A DNA stretch of 64,000 nucleotides from Marinobacter sp. 1-4A (GTDB taxonomy: Bacteria > Pseudomonadota > Gammaproteobacteria > Pseudomonadales > Oleiphilaceae). The translations under genes were made by a program, and so were the position numbers. Under the pieces are notes generated by a model. It ran no database searches, was not told the DNA's origin, and was given only the letters and a program-made list of their open reading frames with translations. This document shows positions 18,407 through 27,383 of this stretch, piece after piece. The stretch covers positions 310,001 to 374,000 of the forward strand of contig NZ_VCGY01000002.1 of the NCBI RefSeq assembly GCF_016597725.1, given 5' to 3'. Position 1 is the stretch's first letter, and the number at the start of each line of letters is the position of its first letter.

Positions 18407-20187
18407 CAGTTTGGTCCGGAGTGCATTGAGTTGGGGTCAGAGGGCGATGAGCTGTGTGAAGCTATGGATGACAATGGCAGCGCCAGCGCTTCTCGCAGCG
18501 ACGAGGTAAACTGCAGAACCCCTTCCACTGGCCCCAAACCACCTCGGGCGAGCGTGCGCTGAGGCTGGGACTGCAGGTCGGCGATCACAATGCGTGTGCC
18601 GTTGTTCTCGCAGGTAGCGACCAGCTTATTAAGGGCAGACAGGCCACCCGCATCCAGAACAGTAACGCCATCCATATATAGAATAAACCCATCCACATTG
18701 CGGGACAGCTCCGCTAGCTCTCCAAAAATACGGTCGGCCGCCGCAAAAAACAACGGGCCGTTGATTTTGAATACTCTCCAGCCGGGCGGTAGGTTTTCTT
18801 CGCTCACCCGCTTACCGGTGGTGATATCGGTCACTTTCGTCATCTCCGCCATTTCCCGCATAAACAGCACAGCGGCCAACAGCACACCTGTGGTGATAGC
18901 AATCACCATATCCAGAGCCACCGTTAAGGAAAAACAGGTGAGGAAGACCAATACATCGCTGCGCGGTGCGGTTTTCAGAAGATGCACAGCCTTGGGTGCC
19001 TCGCTCATGTTCCAGGCCACCATAATCAGCAACGCAGCCATGGCGGGCATGGGCAAATAAGCGAGTACGCCGGCCAGTGACACCAGCGCCAACAACACCA
19101 CAATCGCATGGATCATAGCGGCAACCGGCGATTCCGCACCGGCCCGGTAATTGGCAGCAGACCGGGCAATGGCAGCCGTAGCGGTAATGCCTCCGAAGAA
19201 GGGCACAATGATATTCCCTAACCCCTGCCCCATCAGTTCGCTGTTGGCACTGTGGCGCTTGCCAGTCATGCCATCAAGCACTACAGCACACAGCAAGGAC
19301 TCAATCGCACCAAGCATAGCCACGGCAAACGCCGCTGGCAGGAGTTCTCGCACCATGCTCCAGGAGAACCCGAGAGGGTTGCCATCGGCACCCGACTGCT
19401 GCCACGGCCATGCAAATTCCGGAAGAAACGGCGGAATACCCGCCCCCGTGCCGCCTCCGGGCAGCAAATAACTGAAGCGAGACCCTATGGTATCCACAGT
19501 CGCACCGTTGGCGTTCAACCACACCGCCAGCAGGCTACCAATAATCACCGCTGGCAAATGTGGAGGAACCGGCGTTTTCAGGCGCGGCCAGAGCAGCATC
19601 ACCGCAAGCGTAACCACCGCAACCAGAGCGCTCATGCTATCCAGCGCCGGGAAAGCCTGTGCCAGCACTGCCAGCTTGTCCCAGTAGTGCTCTGGCATGC
19701 TTTCCACAGACAAACCAAAGAAGTCTTTCACCTGCAGCGTTGCAATCACCACCGCAATACCACCGGTGAACCCAAGGGTGACGGATTCGGGGATGTATTC
19801 AATGAAGCGCCCCAACCGCATGAGCGCCATAATGATTAACAACACCCCGGACATCAGGGTTGCCAGCAACAGGCCACCAAGACCGTATGATTGCGCGATG
19901 GGGTAAAGGATAACGACGAAAGCCGCCGTAGGACCGGAAACACTGAAACGGCTACCGCCGGTTAGAGCTATAATAAACCCGGCAATAAACGCCGTGTAGA
20001 GGCCGTACTGTGGCGCCACACCGCTTGCAATCGCCAACGCCATAGCCAAAGGTATTGCGATAATGCCCACCGTAACACCGGCCATCAAATCCCGTAGAAA
20101 GCGGCGGCTGTTATAGGGCTGATCAATACAGGCTTCCCGGAAAGCGTGGGCAAGCCGCAGTGAAAAAAGATGAGCGCGATGGGGCAT
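18406..20187 (-). CDS. SulP-family anion transporter with STAS domain
   Basis: Inner-membrane anion (sulfate, bicarbonate or similar) transporter of 593 aa. About 12-14 hydrophobic segments cover residues 25-440. A C-terminal STAS domain of about 110 residues includes FILYMDGVTVLDAGGLSAL. The specific anion is not readable. The start at 20187 is near the divergent ChaN-like gene. It ends overlapping the channel gene, a pairing that suggests a joint role in anion and cation balance (inference). Confidence 0.9.
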   Translation of the reverse strand: MPHRAHLFSLRLAHAFREACIDQPYNSRRFLRDLMAGVTVGIIAIPLAMALAIASGVAPQYGLYTAFIAGFIIALTGGSRFSVSGPTAAFVVILYPIAQSYGLGGLLLATLMSGVLLIIMALMRLGRFIEYIPESVTLGFTGGIAVVIATLQVKDFFGLSVESMPEHYWDKLAVLAQAFPALDSMSALVAVVTLAVMLLWPRLKTPVPPHLPAVIIGSLLAVWLNANGATVDTIGSRFSYLLPGGGTGAGIPPFLPEFAWPWQQSGADGNPLGFSWSMVRELLPAAFAVAMLGAIESLLCAVVLDGMTGKRHSANSELMGQGLGNIIVPFFGGITATAAIARSAANYRAGAESPVAAMIHAIVVLLALVSLAGVLAYLPMPAMAALLIMVAWNMSEAPKAVHLLKTAPRSDVLVFLTCFSLTVALDMVIAITTGVLLAAVLFMREMAEMTKVTDITTGKRVSEENLPPGWRVFKINGPLFFAAADRIFGELAELSRNVDGFILYMDGVTVLDAGGLSALNKLVATCENNGTRIVIADLQSQPQRTLARGGLGPVEGVLQFTSSLREALALPLSSIASHSSSPSDPNSMHSGPN

Positions 20188-20249
20188 ACTGGCCTCGTGT
20201 CTGGGAATACATGCAAGTAGCGAGGCCCTACATCATATATAATTTCGCC

Positions 20250-21269
20250 ATGAAAAGTTTATCCATCGCCGTACTGGCTTTATTGATTGGCAGCCTCACG
20301 GGGTGCGCAGCCATGCTTTCCCCCAGCAAAGAGAATGCGGATACAAGGCCTGAAACCCTTTATGAGTCGCGCTTAGCCGATGCCAGTACAGGCAAAGTAT
20401 TGAGCCTAGAAGCACTTTCCCAGAAACTGGCCCGGGCTGACGTAGTGGTCATCGGGGAATACCATGGGCATCAGGCCGTACACCTACTGCAATCGCAAAT
20501 TCAAACAGCTCTTTATCGCCAGCACCCGCAGCAGGTGATATCCATGGAGCAATTCAATTTGGATAAGCAAGCGGCTGTCGACGCCTACCTGAGTGGCAAA
20601 ACCGGTGAAACCGAATTTATAGAAGACAGCAATGCCTGGCCGAATTACCGCGCCTCCTACCGCCCACTGGTGGAATTTGCACGGCAACATGGCCTGCCCG
20701 TTATTGCCGCCAACGCCCCCGCAACCATAGTGCGCTGTGTCGGTCGCACAGGGCCGGAGCACCTAAATAAGCTGCCAACCAGCGAACAGGCACAACTACC
20801 CGACACCCCATTTATGGACACGCCCGCCTACCGGGAAAAATTCGACGCCACCCTTACCAGCCGCCACGGCGCAGCGGACGACGCCATGCTAGAACGCATG
20901 AACAACACCTACCAAGCCCAACTGCTACGTGACAACACCATGGCAAGCCGCATACTCGCTGCCAGAGAAGCGCACCCCGGCCACCAGATTGTGCACACCA
21001 CGGGCACCTTCCATAGCGAAGAACATCTGGGCACCGTCGCCTTGCTGAAACAACGGGCGCCGAATATTTCGATTGCCGTGGTTTCACCGGTAGTATGGCC
21101 AGCAGATGCCGAGACAGCGCCATTGCATGAGAACCAAAACAAAGGCGACTTTCTTTATTTTATCCAGCCTTTGCCAACGGAGTTCCTTGACGAAGACCGG
21201 GAACACAAAGCAATGTCTGCAAGATTCAAACGCCCCTCTGATGACACCTGCCTGGGAGAGTCCTCATGA
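20250..21269 (+). CDS. ChaN-like haem-binding/iron-uptake lipoprotein (DUF399)
   Basis: A predicted lipoprotein of 339 aa. A hydrophobic leader ends in the lipobox LTGC. Conserved family segments are VVIGEYHGHQAVH near the N-terminus and HTTGTFHSEEHLG near residue 250, with conserved Glu/His as in the ChaN haem-binding family. The frame is open from 20160, but the ATG at 20250 begins a proper signal peptide. Its stop overlaps the next gene as ATGA. Confidence 0.8.
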   Translation: MKSLSIAVLALLIGSLTGCAAMLSPSKENADTRPETLYESRLADASTGKVLSLEALSQKLARADVVVIGEYHGHQAVHLLQSQIQTALYRQHPQQVISMEQFNLDKQAAVDAYLSGKTGETEFIEDSNAWPNYRASYRPLVEFARQHGLPVIAANAPATIVRCVGRTGPEHLNKLPTSEQAQLPDTPFMDTPAYREKFDATLTSRHGAADDAMLERMNNTYQAQLLRDNTMASRILAAREAHPGHQIVHTTGTFHSEEHLGTVALLKQRAPNISIAVVSPVVWPADAETAPLHENQNKGDFLYFIQPLPTEFLDEDREHKAMSARFKRPSDDTCLGESS

Positions 21270-21976
21270 AAGTCATAGCTGCCCTTATACTGGGTTTGAG
21301 TGCCATCATGTCAGCCTCGCTGATTAGCGATGGACTCACCGACCTGCGTACCGGTGATCGCTACGTAACGGTAAAAGGTGTTGCAGAACGGGAAGTAAAT
21401 GCCGACCTAGCCCTGTGGCCAATCCGCTTTGTCGCAACCGGGGTGAGCCTAAGCGAAGCTCAGGACAAAGCCCGTAGCAGCCGTAACGCCATCATGGCCT
21501 TCCTGAAACTGCAGGCCATCGGCGACAGCGCCGTGGAACTGCAACGGCTGGATGTGACCGACACCCGTGCCAACCCTTATCAGGACAACAATAACGAACA
21601 AAAATTTATCATCAGCCAGACTCTGATGGTGCGCAGTGAAGATATTGAGAAAATCCGCCAAGCCGCACAAGGCGTAAGCGAACTGGTGGATTCTGGCGTA
21701 GTGCTCTCATCCGACTATGGCCCAAGCGGCCCAACCTACTTGTTCAACGGCCTGAACGACATCAAGCCAGACATGATTGCTGAAGCCACGGCATCTGCAC
21801 GAGAAGCCGCCAGCCAATTTGCCGAAGATGCTAAAACCGAACTGGGCGACCTACGCCGGGCTAATCAAGGCGTGTTCCAAATACTGGCCCGGGATCAGGC
21901 TCCGGGGGTTTCAGAGCAACAACACCCGGTAAAGACCGTGCGGGTGGTTTCTACCGTTGAGTACTATTTGCGATAG
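21266..21976 (+). CDS. SIMPL domain protein (DUF541)
   Basis: A periplasmic or membrane-anchored protein of 236 aa with an N-terminal hydrophobic segment and a SIMPL domain, including RYVTVKGVAEREVNADLALW and a C-terminal TVRVVSTVEYYLR. The biochemical role of the family is poorly known; some members are linked to oxidative or envelope stress. It overlaps the ChaN-like gene by 4 bp, so it is likely co-translated. Its 3' end overlaps the convergent LysR gene by 13 bp. Confidence 0.85.
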   Translation: MKVIAALILGLSAIMSASLISDGLTDLRTGDRYVTVKGVAEREVNADLALWPIRFVATGVSLSEAQDKARSSRNAIMAFLKLQAIGDSAVELQRLDVTDTRANPYQDNNNEQKFIISQTLMVRSEDIEKIRQAAQGVSELVDSGVVLSSDYGPSGPTYLFNGLNDIKPDMIAEATASAREAASQFAEDAKTELGDLRRANQGVFQILARDQAPGVSEQQHPVKTVRVVSTVEYYLR

Positions 21977-22878
21977 CTTACACCAGCACCGGCTAACCGC
22001 TGCTTTTGCGACCGGATGGTTTCAGTAAGAAAATCCAATAGAACATGAATCCTCGCCACGCCCCGTAGATCTGGGTGCATAAGAAACCAAAGGCCGTACT
22101 CCAGCTCGGGAATAGGTTCGGTGAGCTGAACAATGTCCGGACCTCCCTCTGCCAGATAACACGGGAGCACTGCGAGCCCCATACCGGAACGGACAGCACT
22201 GAATATGCTGACTAGGGTATCAACACGATAGACACAAGCTGTATTAAACCCTCTGTTACTCATCCACTGATCCAGAGCCAAGTCCTGCAGCCCCGCCCCA
22301 GCACCAATCCAGGGCTGGCTACCAAAGTTCTCAATGGGCGCACCCGGCGTTAACCCAAAACTTCTATGCCCATAGACAGCTTGACCAATATTAGCCAGCG
22401 ATCGACCAATGAGGTGATCAGGCGGGCGGTTGGATGGGCGAATGGCGACATCCGCCTCCCTGCGTGTGAGGTTGAACAACTGGTTGGATACGGCAACGTC
22501 CAACACGATACTTGAGTACTTATGCTGGAATTCCACAAACAGAGGTGTCAGCAGCCCCATCAGTAGAGAGTCTGTTGTCGTGGCCCAGATTTCTCCGCTG
22601 GGCTCCAGATCACGGCCAGCGATTTTCCGCTCAGCAGCCACAGCGGCCTCATCCATAACTTTAGCCGTTTCAGCAAGTTCCTCCCCAGCCAGAGTAGGTC
22701 GATATCCTGTGCGCCCCCTCTCAAAAAGCGCAACCCCCAAACGCTGCTCAATATCGCCCAGTCGCCGGAAAACAGTGGCATGACTTACGCCTAAGGCGCG
22801 AGAGGCGCCAGACAGTGAACCTGCAGTCACAATCGAAAGAACTGTTTCAAAGTCGTTCCACGCTAGAGAACTGCGCAT
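21964..22878 (-). CDS. LysR-family transcriptional regulator
   Basis: The N-terminal winged HTH lies in FETVLSIVTAGSLSGASRAL, and a LysR substrate-binding domain follows. The ATG at 22878 gives 304 aa and starts about 7 residues before the HTH, as usual. A TTG at 22932 would add 18 residues and has GAG-like spacing, so the start is uncertain. A small + strand gene begins 157 bp away in the opposite direction and is the natural candidate target. Confidence 0.9.
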   Translation of the reverse strand: MRSSLAWNDFETVLSIVTAGSLSGASRALGVSHATVFRRLGDIEQRLGVALFERGRTGYRPTLAGEELAETAKVMDEAAVAAERKIAGRDLEPSGEIWATTTDSLLMGLLTPLFVEFQHKYSSIVLDVAVSNQLFNLTRREADVAIRPSNRPPDHLIGRSLANIGQAVYGHRSFGLTPGAPIENFGSQPWIGAGAGLQDLALDQWMSNRGFNTACVYRVDTLVSIFSAVRSGMGLAVLPCYLAEGGPDIVQLTEPIPELEYGLWFLMHPDLRGVARIHVLLDFLTETIRSQKQRLAGAGVSYRK

Positions 22879-23034
22879 TTTTTGGGCAATGGCAGAGGAT
22901 TGTGTATTCAGCCTTTCTGTTCGTTTTTGCAAAGTTAATTCTCACTTTTTTGGAATACCTTGCAGTATAGAACAGCAGTAGCATCCAAATGAACCCATGG
23001 TGCAACTCAAGTTCCTAAAACCAAGGTGAACGTT

Positions 23035-23262
23035 ATGGATGTTAAATGCACGATGATTTGTGAAGAGGCAAAGCACTCCCAAAACGATGATTTGGAGGCT
23101 GGAACCGCTAAAGAACCGAAGGAAGAGACCATCCCGCTCAGATACAGGAACGGGCAAGGTGGCGTTGATATTGAACGGGTGAGACGGGATCAGATCCAAG
23201 CCCGGAGGCAGGTTGTCCGCGCAATGATTCGATACTTTAAAAATCTGAGGCGTCGGGATTGA
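23035..23262 (+). CDS. Small hypothetical protein divergent from LysR
   Basis: 75 aa, not recognised. The N-terminal half is acidic with three Lys/Glu-rich stretches. The C-terminal third is strongly basic and helical-looking (IERVRRDQIQARRQVVRAM, ending LRRRD). The ATG at 23035 has AAGG 9 bp upstream; a GTG at 23026 is an alternative. Its divergence from a LysR gene supports reality, but there is no family match from memory. Confidence 0.5.
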   Translation: MDVKCTMICEEAKHSQNDDLEAGTAKEPKEETIPLRYRNGQGGVDIERVRRDQIQARRQVVRAMIRYFKNLRRRD

Positions 23263-23567
23263 TGACGTGCAAGCACAACCACTCACCTAGTCCGAGCGAC
23301 AGTTCTTTATGAGCTGGGCGCCTATACGCCTGAAGGCTGGAAAAAACGGTATCTGCAGGGTAATCTGAGAAAAACACAACAAGGAATTGCCCCGTGAAGG
23401 AACGAATAAGGCCAAAATCCGTTGTCATTTATGCGTATCCACCGAAAGACTCGCCCGACCGACCCCACGGCCAAATTACTTTACCCTTATGCCCCGTTCA
23501 CTAGCTGCGGCAGTGGCGGCTTAGTCCAACAGACATTTAAAGGAAGTAATTAATAAGGAAGTTAGAA
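23263..23567. other. Non-coding gap at the left end of the variable islet
   Basis: 305 bp with no convincing gene. A 63-codon minus-strand frame (23237-23428) has no ribosome site and overlaps the previous gene end, so it is not called. No terminator hairpin, tRNA end or repeat was recognised. The last 20 bp hold an AAGGAAG ribosome site for the next gene. Confidence 0.5.
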
Positions 23568-24092
23568 ATGTTAGCTACGCATTTTGATGCTGAAAGAAGG
23601 TATTCGAAGATACGTAAAGAGGCTCTGGCTGCCGCGGCGGAAGTCATTCAAAGTAGTGGGAAAACTGATTTGAGGCTTTCCGAAATTGATTCTAAGGCCT
23701 TATCTGCCTGTAAGATCTGGGATTTTTCTCAATCTAGAATCAAAGATTGGGACTGGGTCGAGGGATACAGTGTATTCCGTTTTCGATACCCTAAACGGTT
23801 TGAAATGGCTCTTTGGGAAACCGGGAAACTCATCGGGTTGTCTATGGGGAGGCCCACGTATCAAGGCTCCGCCCTACGGCTTGACGTTGTTGAAGCAGCA
23901 CCGCTTGATCTAGGCAATCGATCAAGCATTTTCGATTCAGTATTAGTGGCTTACGGGATTTACGCGAGGTTAATTAACGCAAAAGAGATACGGATAATGC
24001 ACCCGGTGAATAGAGAAGTCAGAACCTACTACGAAAGGTTTGGCTATAAGTATGTTGGAAATGGCGATTATCTCTATCGGGAGGTGCTGTGA
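23568..24092 (+). CDS. GNAT-like N-acetyltransferase
   Basis: A 174-aa protein. A central beta-strand segment (ALWETGKLIGLSMGRP) is followed by a C-terminal RTYYERFGYKYVGNGDYLYR, typical of the last strands of GNAT folds. The usual acetyl-CoA pyrophosphate loop (Q/RxxGxG/A) is not clear, so activity is uncertain. Start ATG 23568 has AAGGAAG 6 bp upstream. The stop codon overlaps the ATG of the next small gene (TGATG). Base composition is more AT-rich than the surrounding housekeeping genes. Confidence 0.65.
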   Translation: MLATHFDAERRYSKIRKEALAAAAEVIQSSGKTDLRLSEIDSKALSACKIWDFSQSRIKDWDWVEGYSVFRFRYPKRFEMALWETGKLIGLSMGRPTYQGSALRLDVVEAAPLDLGNRSSIFDSVLVAYGIYARLINAKEIRIMHPVNREVRTYYERFGYKYVGNGDYLYREVL

Positions 24093-24292
24093 TGACTGAC
24101 AGCCCTAATGACATAGATAAAGCTCGTAGAAAGAAGCGAAACCGCGATGGCTGGACTCTGGACGAAATAAAGAGGAAGGCAGAACACGAGCTGAAGAAAT
24201 ATCAGAAAATTGCAGAAAACGAGCCCTCTGACTTGGCATCCGGGGATATGGATAAAATCATCAAAGGAGAAGATGATGATGAAGACAAATAA
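24092..24292 (+). CDS. Small charged protein coupled to the GNAT gene
   Basis: 66 aa, unrecognised. The basic N-terminus (KARRKKRNRDGW) is followed by a helical Lys/Glu-rich middle and a very acidic tail (GEDDDEDK). It starts within the stop of the GNAT gene (TGATG) and overlaps the next small ORF, so the three are almost certainly one transcript. The charge layout resembles small partner or antitoxin-like proteins, but no function can be assigned. Confidence 0.55.
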   Translation: MTDSPNDIDKARRKKRNRDGWTLDEIKRKAEHELKKYQKIAENEPSDLASGDMDKIIKGEDDDEDK

Positions 24293-24416
24293 TAGTGAAT
24301 ATCTAACGGATCAGCAGAAACAAAAGCAGCCTCTACCTGGCGAGATCTCACCTAAGGAGGCTTTTGCTAAGGCTAGGGAATTTGCAGCGAAAGAAAAAGC
24401 CAATCTAAAAAAGTAG
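24276..24416 (+). CDS. Third small ORF of the GNAT unit
   Basis: 46 aa (first residues MMKTNNSEYLTDQQ), unrecognised, with a Lys/Ala-rich helical C-terminus (FAKAREFAAKEKANLKK). The start is set by AGGAG at 24265-24269, 6 bp before ATG 24276; ATG 24279 is equally possible. It overlaps the preceding gene by 17 bp in another frame. Confidence 0.5.
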   Translation: MMKTNNSEYLTDQQKQKQPLPGEISPKEAFAKAREFAAKEKANLKK

Positions 24417-24504
24417 CGGGCAAGCGTCTCGCATAACCAGAGAGTGAAGCTTCCCAAGCGCTAACGCGCGCCGCCTTCTGCGCTGAGGCAAGGCACACCC
24501 TACT

Positions 24505-25062
24505 ATGGCAGAATTACTAGAGTTCGAGACCGAGAGGCTGCGTTTGCGGCAATGGCGAGAAAGTGATTTCGAGCCGTTCGCAGCACTTAACGCTGACCCA
24601 AAAGTTATGGAGTTCTTTCCCGAACCGCTGGGCCGTCAGGCGAGTTATGAGATGGCGGACAAAATTCGCTCGCTCATTGAGCAGCGCGGTTGGGGGTTCT
24701 GGGCGCTAGAGGTTAAGGATGTCGAGCCTTTTATTGGTTTTTGTGGGCTACACGTACCTGCAGCAAGCTTGCCTTTTTCGCCGTGTGTCGAGATTGGCTG
24801 GCGATTATCCTCAGTCTACTGGGGAAAAGGCTATGCATCAGAGGCTGCATTTGGTTCACTCAATGTTGCGTTTCACCGGCTTGAGCTACCTGAGATTGTT
24901 TCCTTTACCACCGTGGGCAATCGGCGGTCGCGCCGTGTCATGGAGCGCATCGGCATGAACTACAGTTGCGAGTTCGAACATCCCAGTTTACCCGAGGATA
25001 GTCTGTTGAGGCCGCATGTACTTTATCGGTTACAACGAGAGCAGTGGGATGCAAAAGGCTAA
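24505..25062 (+). CDS. RimJ/RimL-type GNAT acetyltransferase
   Basis: 185 aa. It starts with the classic ETERLRLRQWRESDFEPF. IGWRLSSVYWGKGYASEA forms the acetyl-CoA loop region, and NRRSRRVMERIGM is the typical last helix. The substrate is unknown (a protein N-terminus or small amine). No clear ribosome site precedes ATG 24505. It is single in its orientation between two unrelated small genes. Confidence 0.85.
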   Translation: MAELLEFETERLRLRQWRESDFEPFAALNADPKVMEFFPEPLGRQASYEMADKIRSLIEQRGWGFWALEVKDVEPFIGFCGLHVPAASLPFSPCVEIGWRLSSVYWGKGYASEAAFGSLNVAFHRLELPEIVSFTTVGNRRSRRVMERIGMNYSCEFEHPSLPEDSLLRPHVLYRLQREQWDAKG

Positions 25063-25074
25063 CCATTAGCTCCG

Positions 25075-25119
25075 GTTCTTTCCGGCCCCATGGGGCTTCC
25101 ACCGGACGCCTTTTTTTAA
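25075..25119 (+). terminator. Terminator-like hairpin after the RimJ-like gene
   Basis: An imperfect nested stem (TCCGG ... GGCCCC AT GGGGC ... CCGGA) is followed within 3 nt by a T7 run. It ends shortly after the GNAT stop and supports a transcription unit boundary. Confidence 0.55.
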
Positions 25120-25180
25120 CGCGACTTCGCCTTCATTGTGAGGTCGTCACTGAGCACCGTTATTCACGAATGGAGACACA

Positions 25181-25681
25181 ATGAACATCAAGGATGAATG
25201 GAAGAAAATAAAGTCAGTGCTAGAGCAAGGTCAGGCTTCAACCGTCTATTGCTCGATCGCCACTGTTAACCCCGACGGCACACCCCATATCACACCTGTT
25301 GGCACCGTTTTTTTACGCGATGACCAGAGTGGTTACTTTTTTGACCACTACGCAGAGGCTTTGGGCAGAAATATCGATCAAAATCCTAATGTTTGCATTA
25401 TGGCTGTCAACGCTGGTCGATTGTTTTGGCTCAGGTCTCTGCTAAAAGGACGTTTTGTTTCTCCGCCTGGCGTAAGGCTCTATGGAAGAGTTGGGCCTAT
25501 CCGAGAAGCTACGACTGAGGAAGTCGAGAAAATAGAGAAACGGGTTAAGCCATCTCAATGGATGAAGGGCGCGAGGATGCTTTGGAGCGGTTTCACCCAC
25601 GTCCGAGATATTGAATTTACCCATTATAAGCCGATTACCTATCCAGTTATGATGGAGGGGATGTGGCCGGAACATTCATAA
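25181..25681 (+). CDS. Pyridoxamine 5'-phosphate oxidase-like FMN-binding protein
   Basis: 166 aa with a split-barrel flavin fold: SIATVNPDGTPHITPVGTVF near residue 25 is the typical first strand pair, and NPNVCIMAV follows. Family members are oxidoreductases or F420/FMN proteins of varied function; true PdxH function is unlikely at this size and context. ATG 25181 has GGAG 6 bp upstream. Confidence 0.75.
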   Translation: MNIKDEWKKIKSVLEQGQASTVYCSIATVNPDGTPHITPVGTVFLRDDQSGYFFDHYAEALGRNIDQNPNVCIMAVNAGRLFWLRSLLKGRFVSPPGVRLYGRVGPIREATTEEVEKIEKRVKPSQWMKGARMLWSGFTHVRDIEFTHYKPITYPVMMEGMWPEHS

Positions 25682-25732
25682 CCACGTGGTCAGCGAGCCC
25701 ACATTCCCACTGGGGTTATACAGGCAAAGAAA

Positions 25733-26185
25733 TTGAGTCTATCGATCTCCTATATCGTTGAAAATGCAGGATGGGCTGAGGTAGCCATTTCAGATGGTGA
25801 CCAAAAGATCGTGAACAACGTGTCTTACTTGCATGACAGCCTTCGCGATCTGGCAGAGCTTGCAATAGCCGTGAGCACGGGTGCCAGAACTGCGGAAGCG
25901 ACCTTCATGGATGAGCCCGGAGAGCTGCTATTAGTACTCCACAAAAAACATAACCAAATGGCTTTTGAAGTTCGCTGGTTTAACAATTGGGCAAGTTGGG
26001 GGCTCGGCTCTTCATCAGATTATGATGTTTTGCTTAAAGGCGAAACCACGGCGGAGCACATCATTAACCAGATAACCGGTATCCTCACAAACATCCATGA
26101 CCGCATCGGCCCAAGCAAATACAAAGAAATGTGGGGTGAGCACGAGTTTCCATTGGAACAGTACCGGAAACTTACCGGTACATAA
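25733..26185 (+). CDS. Hypothetical protein (immunity-protein-like size)
   Basis: 150 aa, soluble, unrecognised. Aromatic-rich central strands (MAFEVRWFNNWASWG) and a helical C-terminus ending PLEQYRKLTGT are visible. The only early start is TTG at 25733, with AGG 8 bp upstream; the first internal ATG would remove 58 residues. The size and composition remind of polymorphic-toxin immunity proteins, but no adjacent toxin is seen, so this is only a suggestion. Confidence 0.55.
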   Translation: MSLSISYIVENAGWAEVAISDGDQKIVNNVSYLHDSLRDLAELAIAVSTGARTAEATFMDEPGELLLVLHKKHNQMAFEVRWFNNWASWGLGSSSDYDVLLKGETTAEHIINQITGILTNIHDRIGPSKYKEMWGEHEFPLEQYRKLTGT

Positions 26186-26383
26186 AGGGCTATATGCTTG
26201 TGGTTCCCGCAGCCAGAGGTTTACGTTGCAGTTCAGTTGATTATTTGCCGCGGTATGCCGCAAGGTCTCGAGTTTTCTGGGTAAGAGCTAGGCGTTCAAA
26301 TTCTGATTGAGCTGCAAGCGATCAAATAGCTTTTAGTTACTCTTGTGATACTGGACGCCCACGTTAAAAACCCCGCGCCAGTC

Positions 26384-26401
26384 GCGCATTTGCAAATGCG
26401 C
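26384..26401. repeat. Perfect 18-bp palindrome in gene-free gap
   Basis: GCGCATTTGCAAATGCGC is self-complementary. It lies in the 289-bp gap 26186-26474, 73 bp before the next gene. It could be an operator, a cruciform or part of a recombination-site stem. No gene is seen in this gap on either strand. Confidence 0.6.
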
Positions 26402-26474
26402 TCGCTTGTTCCGTCAGCTAAACTTGCCTACAATCAACTTCTAAATGGATTTTCGACTTCAAGGATGAAAGAAG

Positions 26475-27383
26475 ATGAATGCCGTTCTACAGCCCTTTGG
26501 TGAAACCTTCGCCCAAAATCAGCTTCGCGTTCGACTCGAGCACAGTCTCGACCAGAAAAAACTATTCGCTGCTATTGATGCAGATCCAAAACTTGTCGGC
26601 GCCGGTGTTGTTTATATCGATGCCAACTTCACTATTGTTACCCTTCGAAAATTTCAGCCGCTTTGCAGCATTGAACCGATAAAGATCATTTTGCGTGAGC
26701 CACGCCAACCAACCTCGCCCATCCAGCATGCTCAGGATCTTTCTGCAACACCGAGGGAAAGCCAAATGTTGGCTGAAGTGCTGGGAGCCTCTCTTTCATG
26801 TGGCGCGGCGCTGCTAAGTTGGGTAGTTATCGTCGGAAGTACCGGTGTAATCCCTCTGACCGGTGGAGCCAGTTCAGCGCTCACAGCTCTGTCCTACTCT
26901 GCGTTTGCAGCGAGTTCACTACAGTGCATGAATGGCCTCGCGCGAGTGGGAATGGAAGCACGTAACCCTGAGCTCAAGGACCAAATCGATTCAGAGGAAT
27001 GGTATAGCACCGCTGCAACAAGTCTCGACGTTATCTCTCTTGGTGGCGCCGCAGCGGCTGGGTTTGTGACGGTACGTATGGTTAAGACTCTGCATGCACA
27101 GGGGGTTACTATCCGAGAAGCTCTGGAAGGCCTCAGTCGCCCTCAAAGGACACGGCTAACCGAAGAAATCGTACGCATGAATAAGCCGGGCATTTCCAAC
27201 AAGATGCTCAAGTTCCTTAAGCGAAATGGAACTGTGCCCAAACGTTATACAAAAACTCAAATTTCTCATACCACTAAGCAACAGTTAAAAGACGCTTTGG
27301 GTGCCTTCTTTAGCTTCTCGGGAAGTGCCTCCAATGGTGTGGTACGCACTCTTGCTATCGGCATTTATGAGGAAGTTCAATGA
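26475..27383 (+). CDS. Unknown protein with Gly/Ala/Ser-rich hydrophobic hairpin; putative effector
   Basis: 302 aa. Residues 1-100 look soluble. Two long Gly/Ala/Ser-rich hydrophobic stretches follow (about 95-155, containing GASLSCGAALLSWVVIVGS, and about 175-200). The C-terminus is basic and helical (about 210-302). I recall similar pseudomonad proteins loosely labelled NAD synthetase, but no NAD synthetase motif is present. The hydrophobic core suggests membrane insertion. Its stop overlaps a small membrane-protein gene (ATGA). Start ATG 26475 follows AAGGATGAAAGA, with AAGGA about 9 bp away. Confidence 0.55.
   Translation: MNAVLQPFGETFAQNQLRVRLEHSLDQKKLFAAIDADPKLVGAGVVYIDANFTIVTLRKFQPLCSIEPIKIILREPRQPTSPIQHAQDLSATPRESQMLAEVLGASLSCGAALLSWVVIVGSTGVIPLTGGASSALTALSYSAFAASSLQCMNGLARVGMEARNPELKDQIDSEEWYSTAATSLDVISLGGAAAAGFVTVRMVKTLHAQGVTIREALEGLSRPQRTRLTEEIVRMNKPGISNKMLKFLKRNGTVPKRYTKTQISHTTKQQLKDALGAFFSFSGSASNGVVRTLAIGIYEEVQ

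Noticed and set aside
23237..23428. 63-codon minus-strand open frame
   Set aside because: No ribosome site, overlaps the end of the better-supported 75-aa gene, and no family resemblance.
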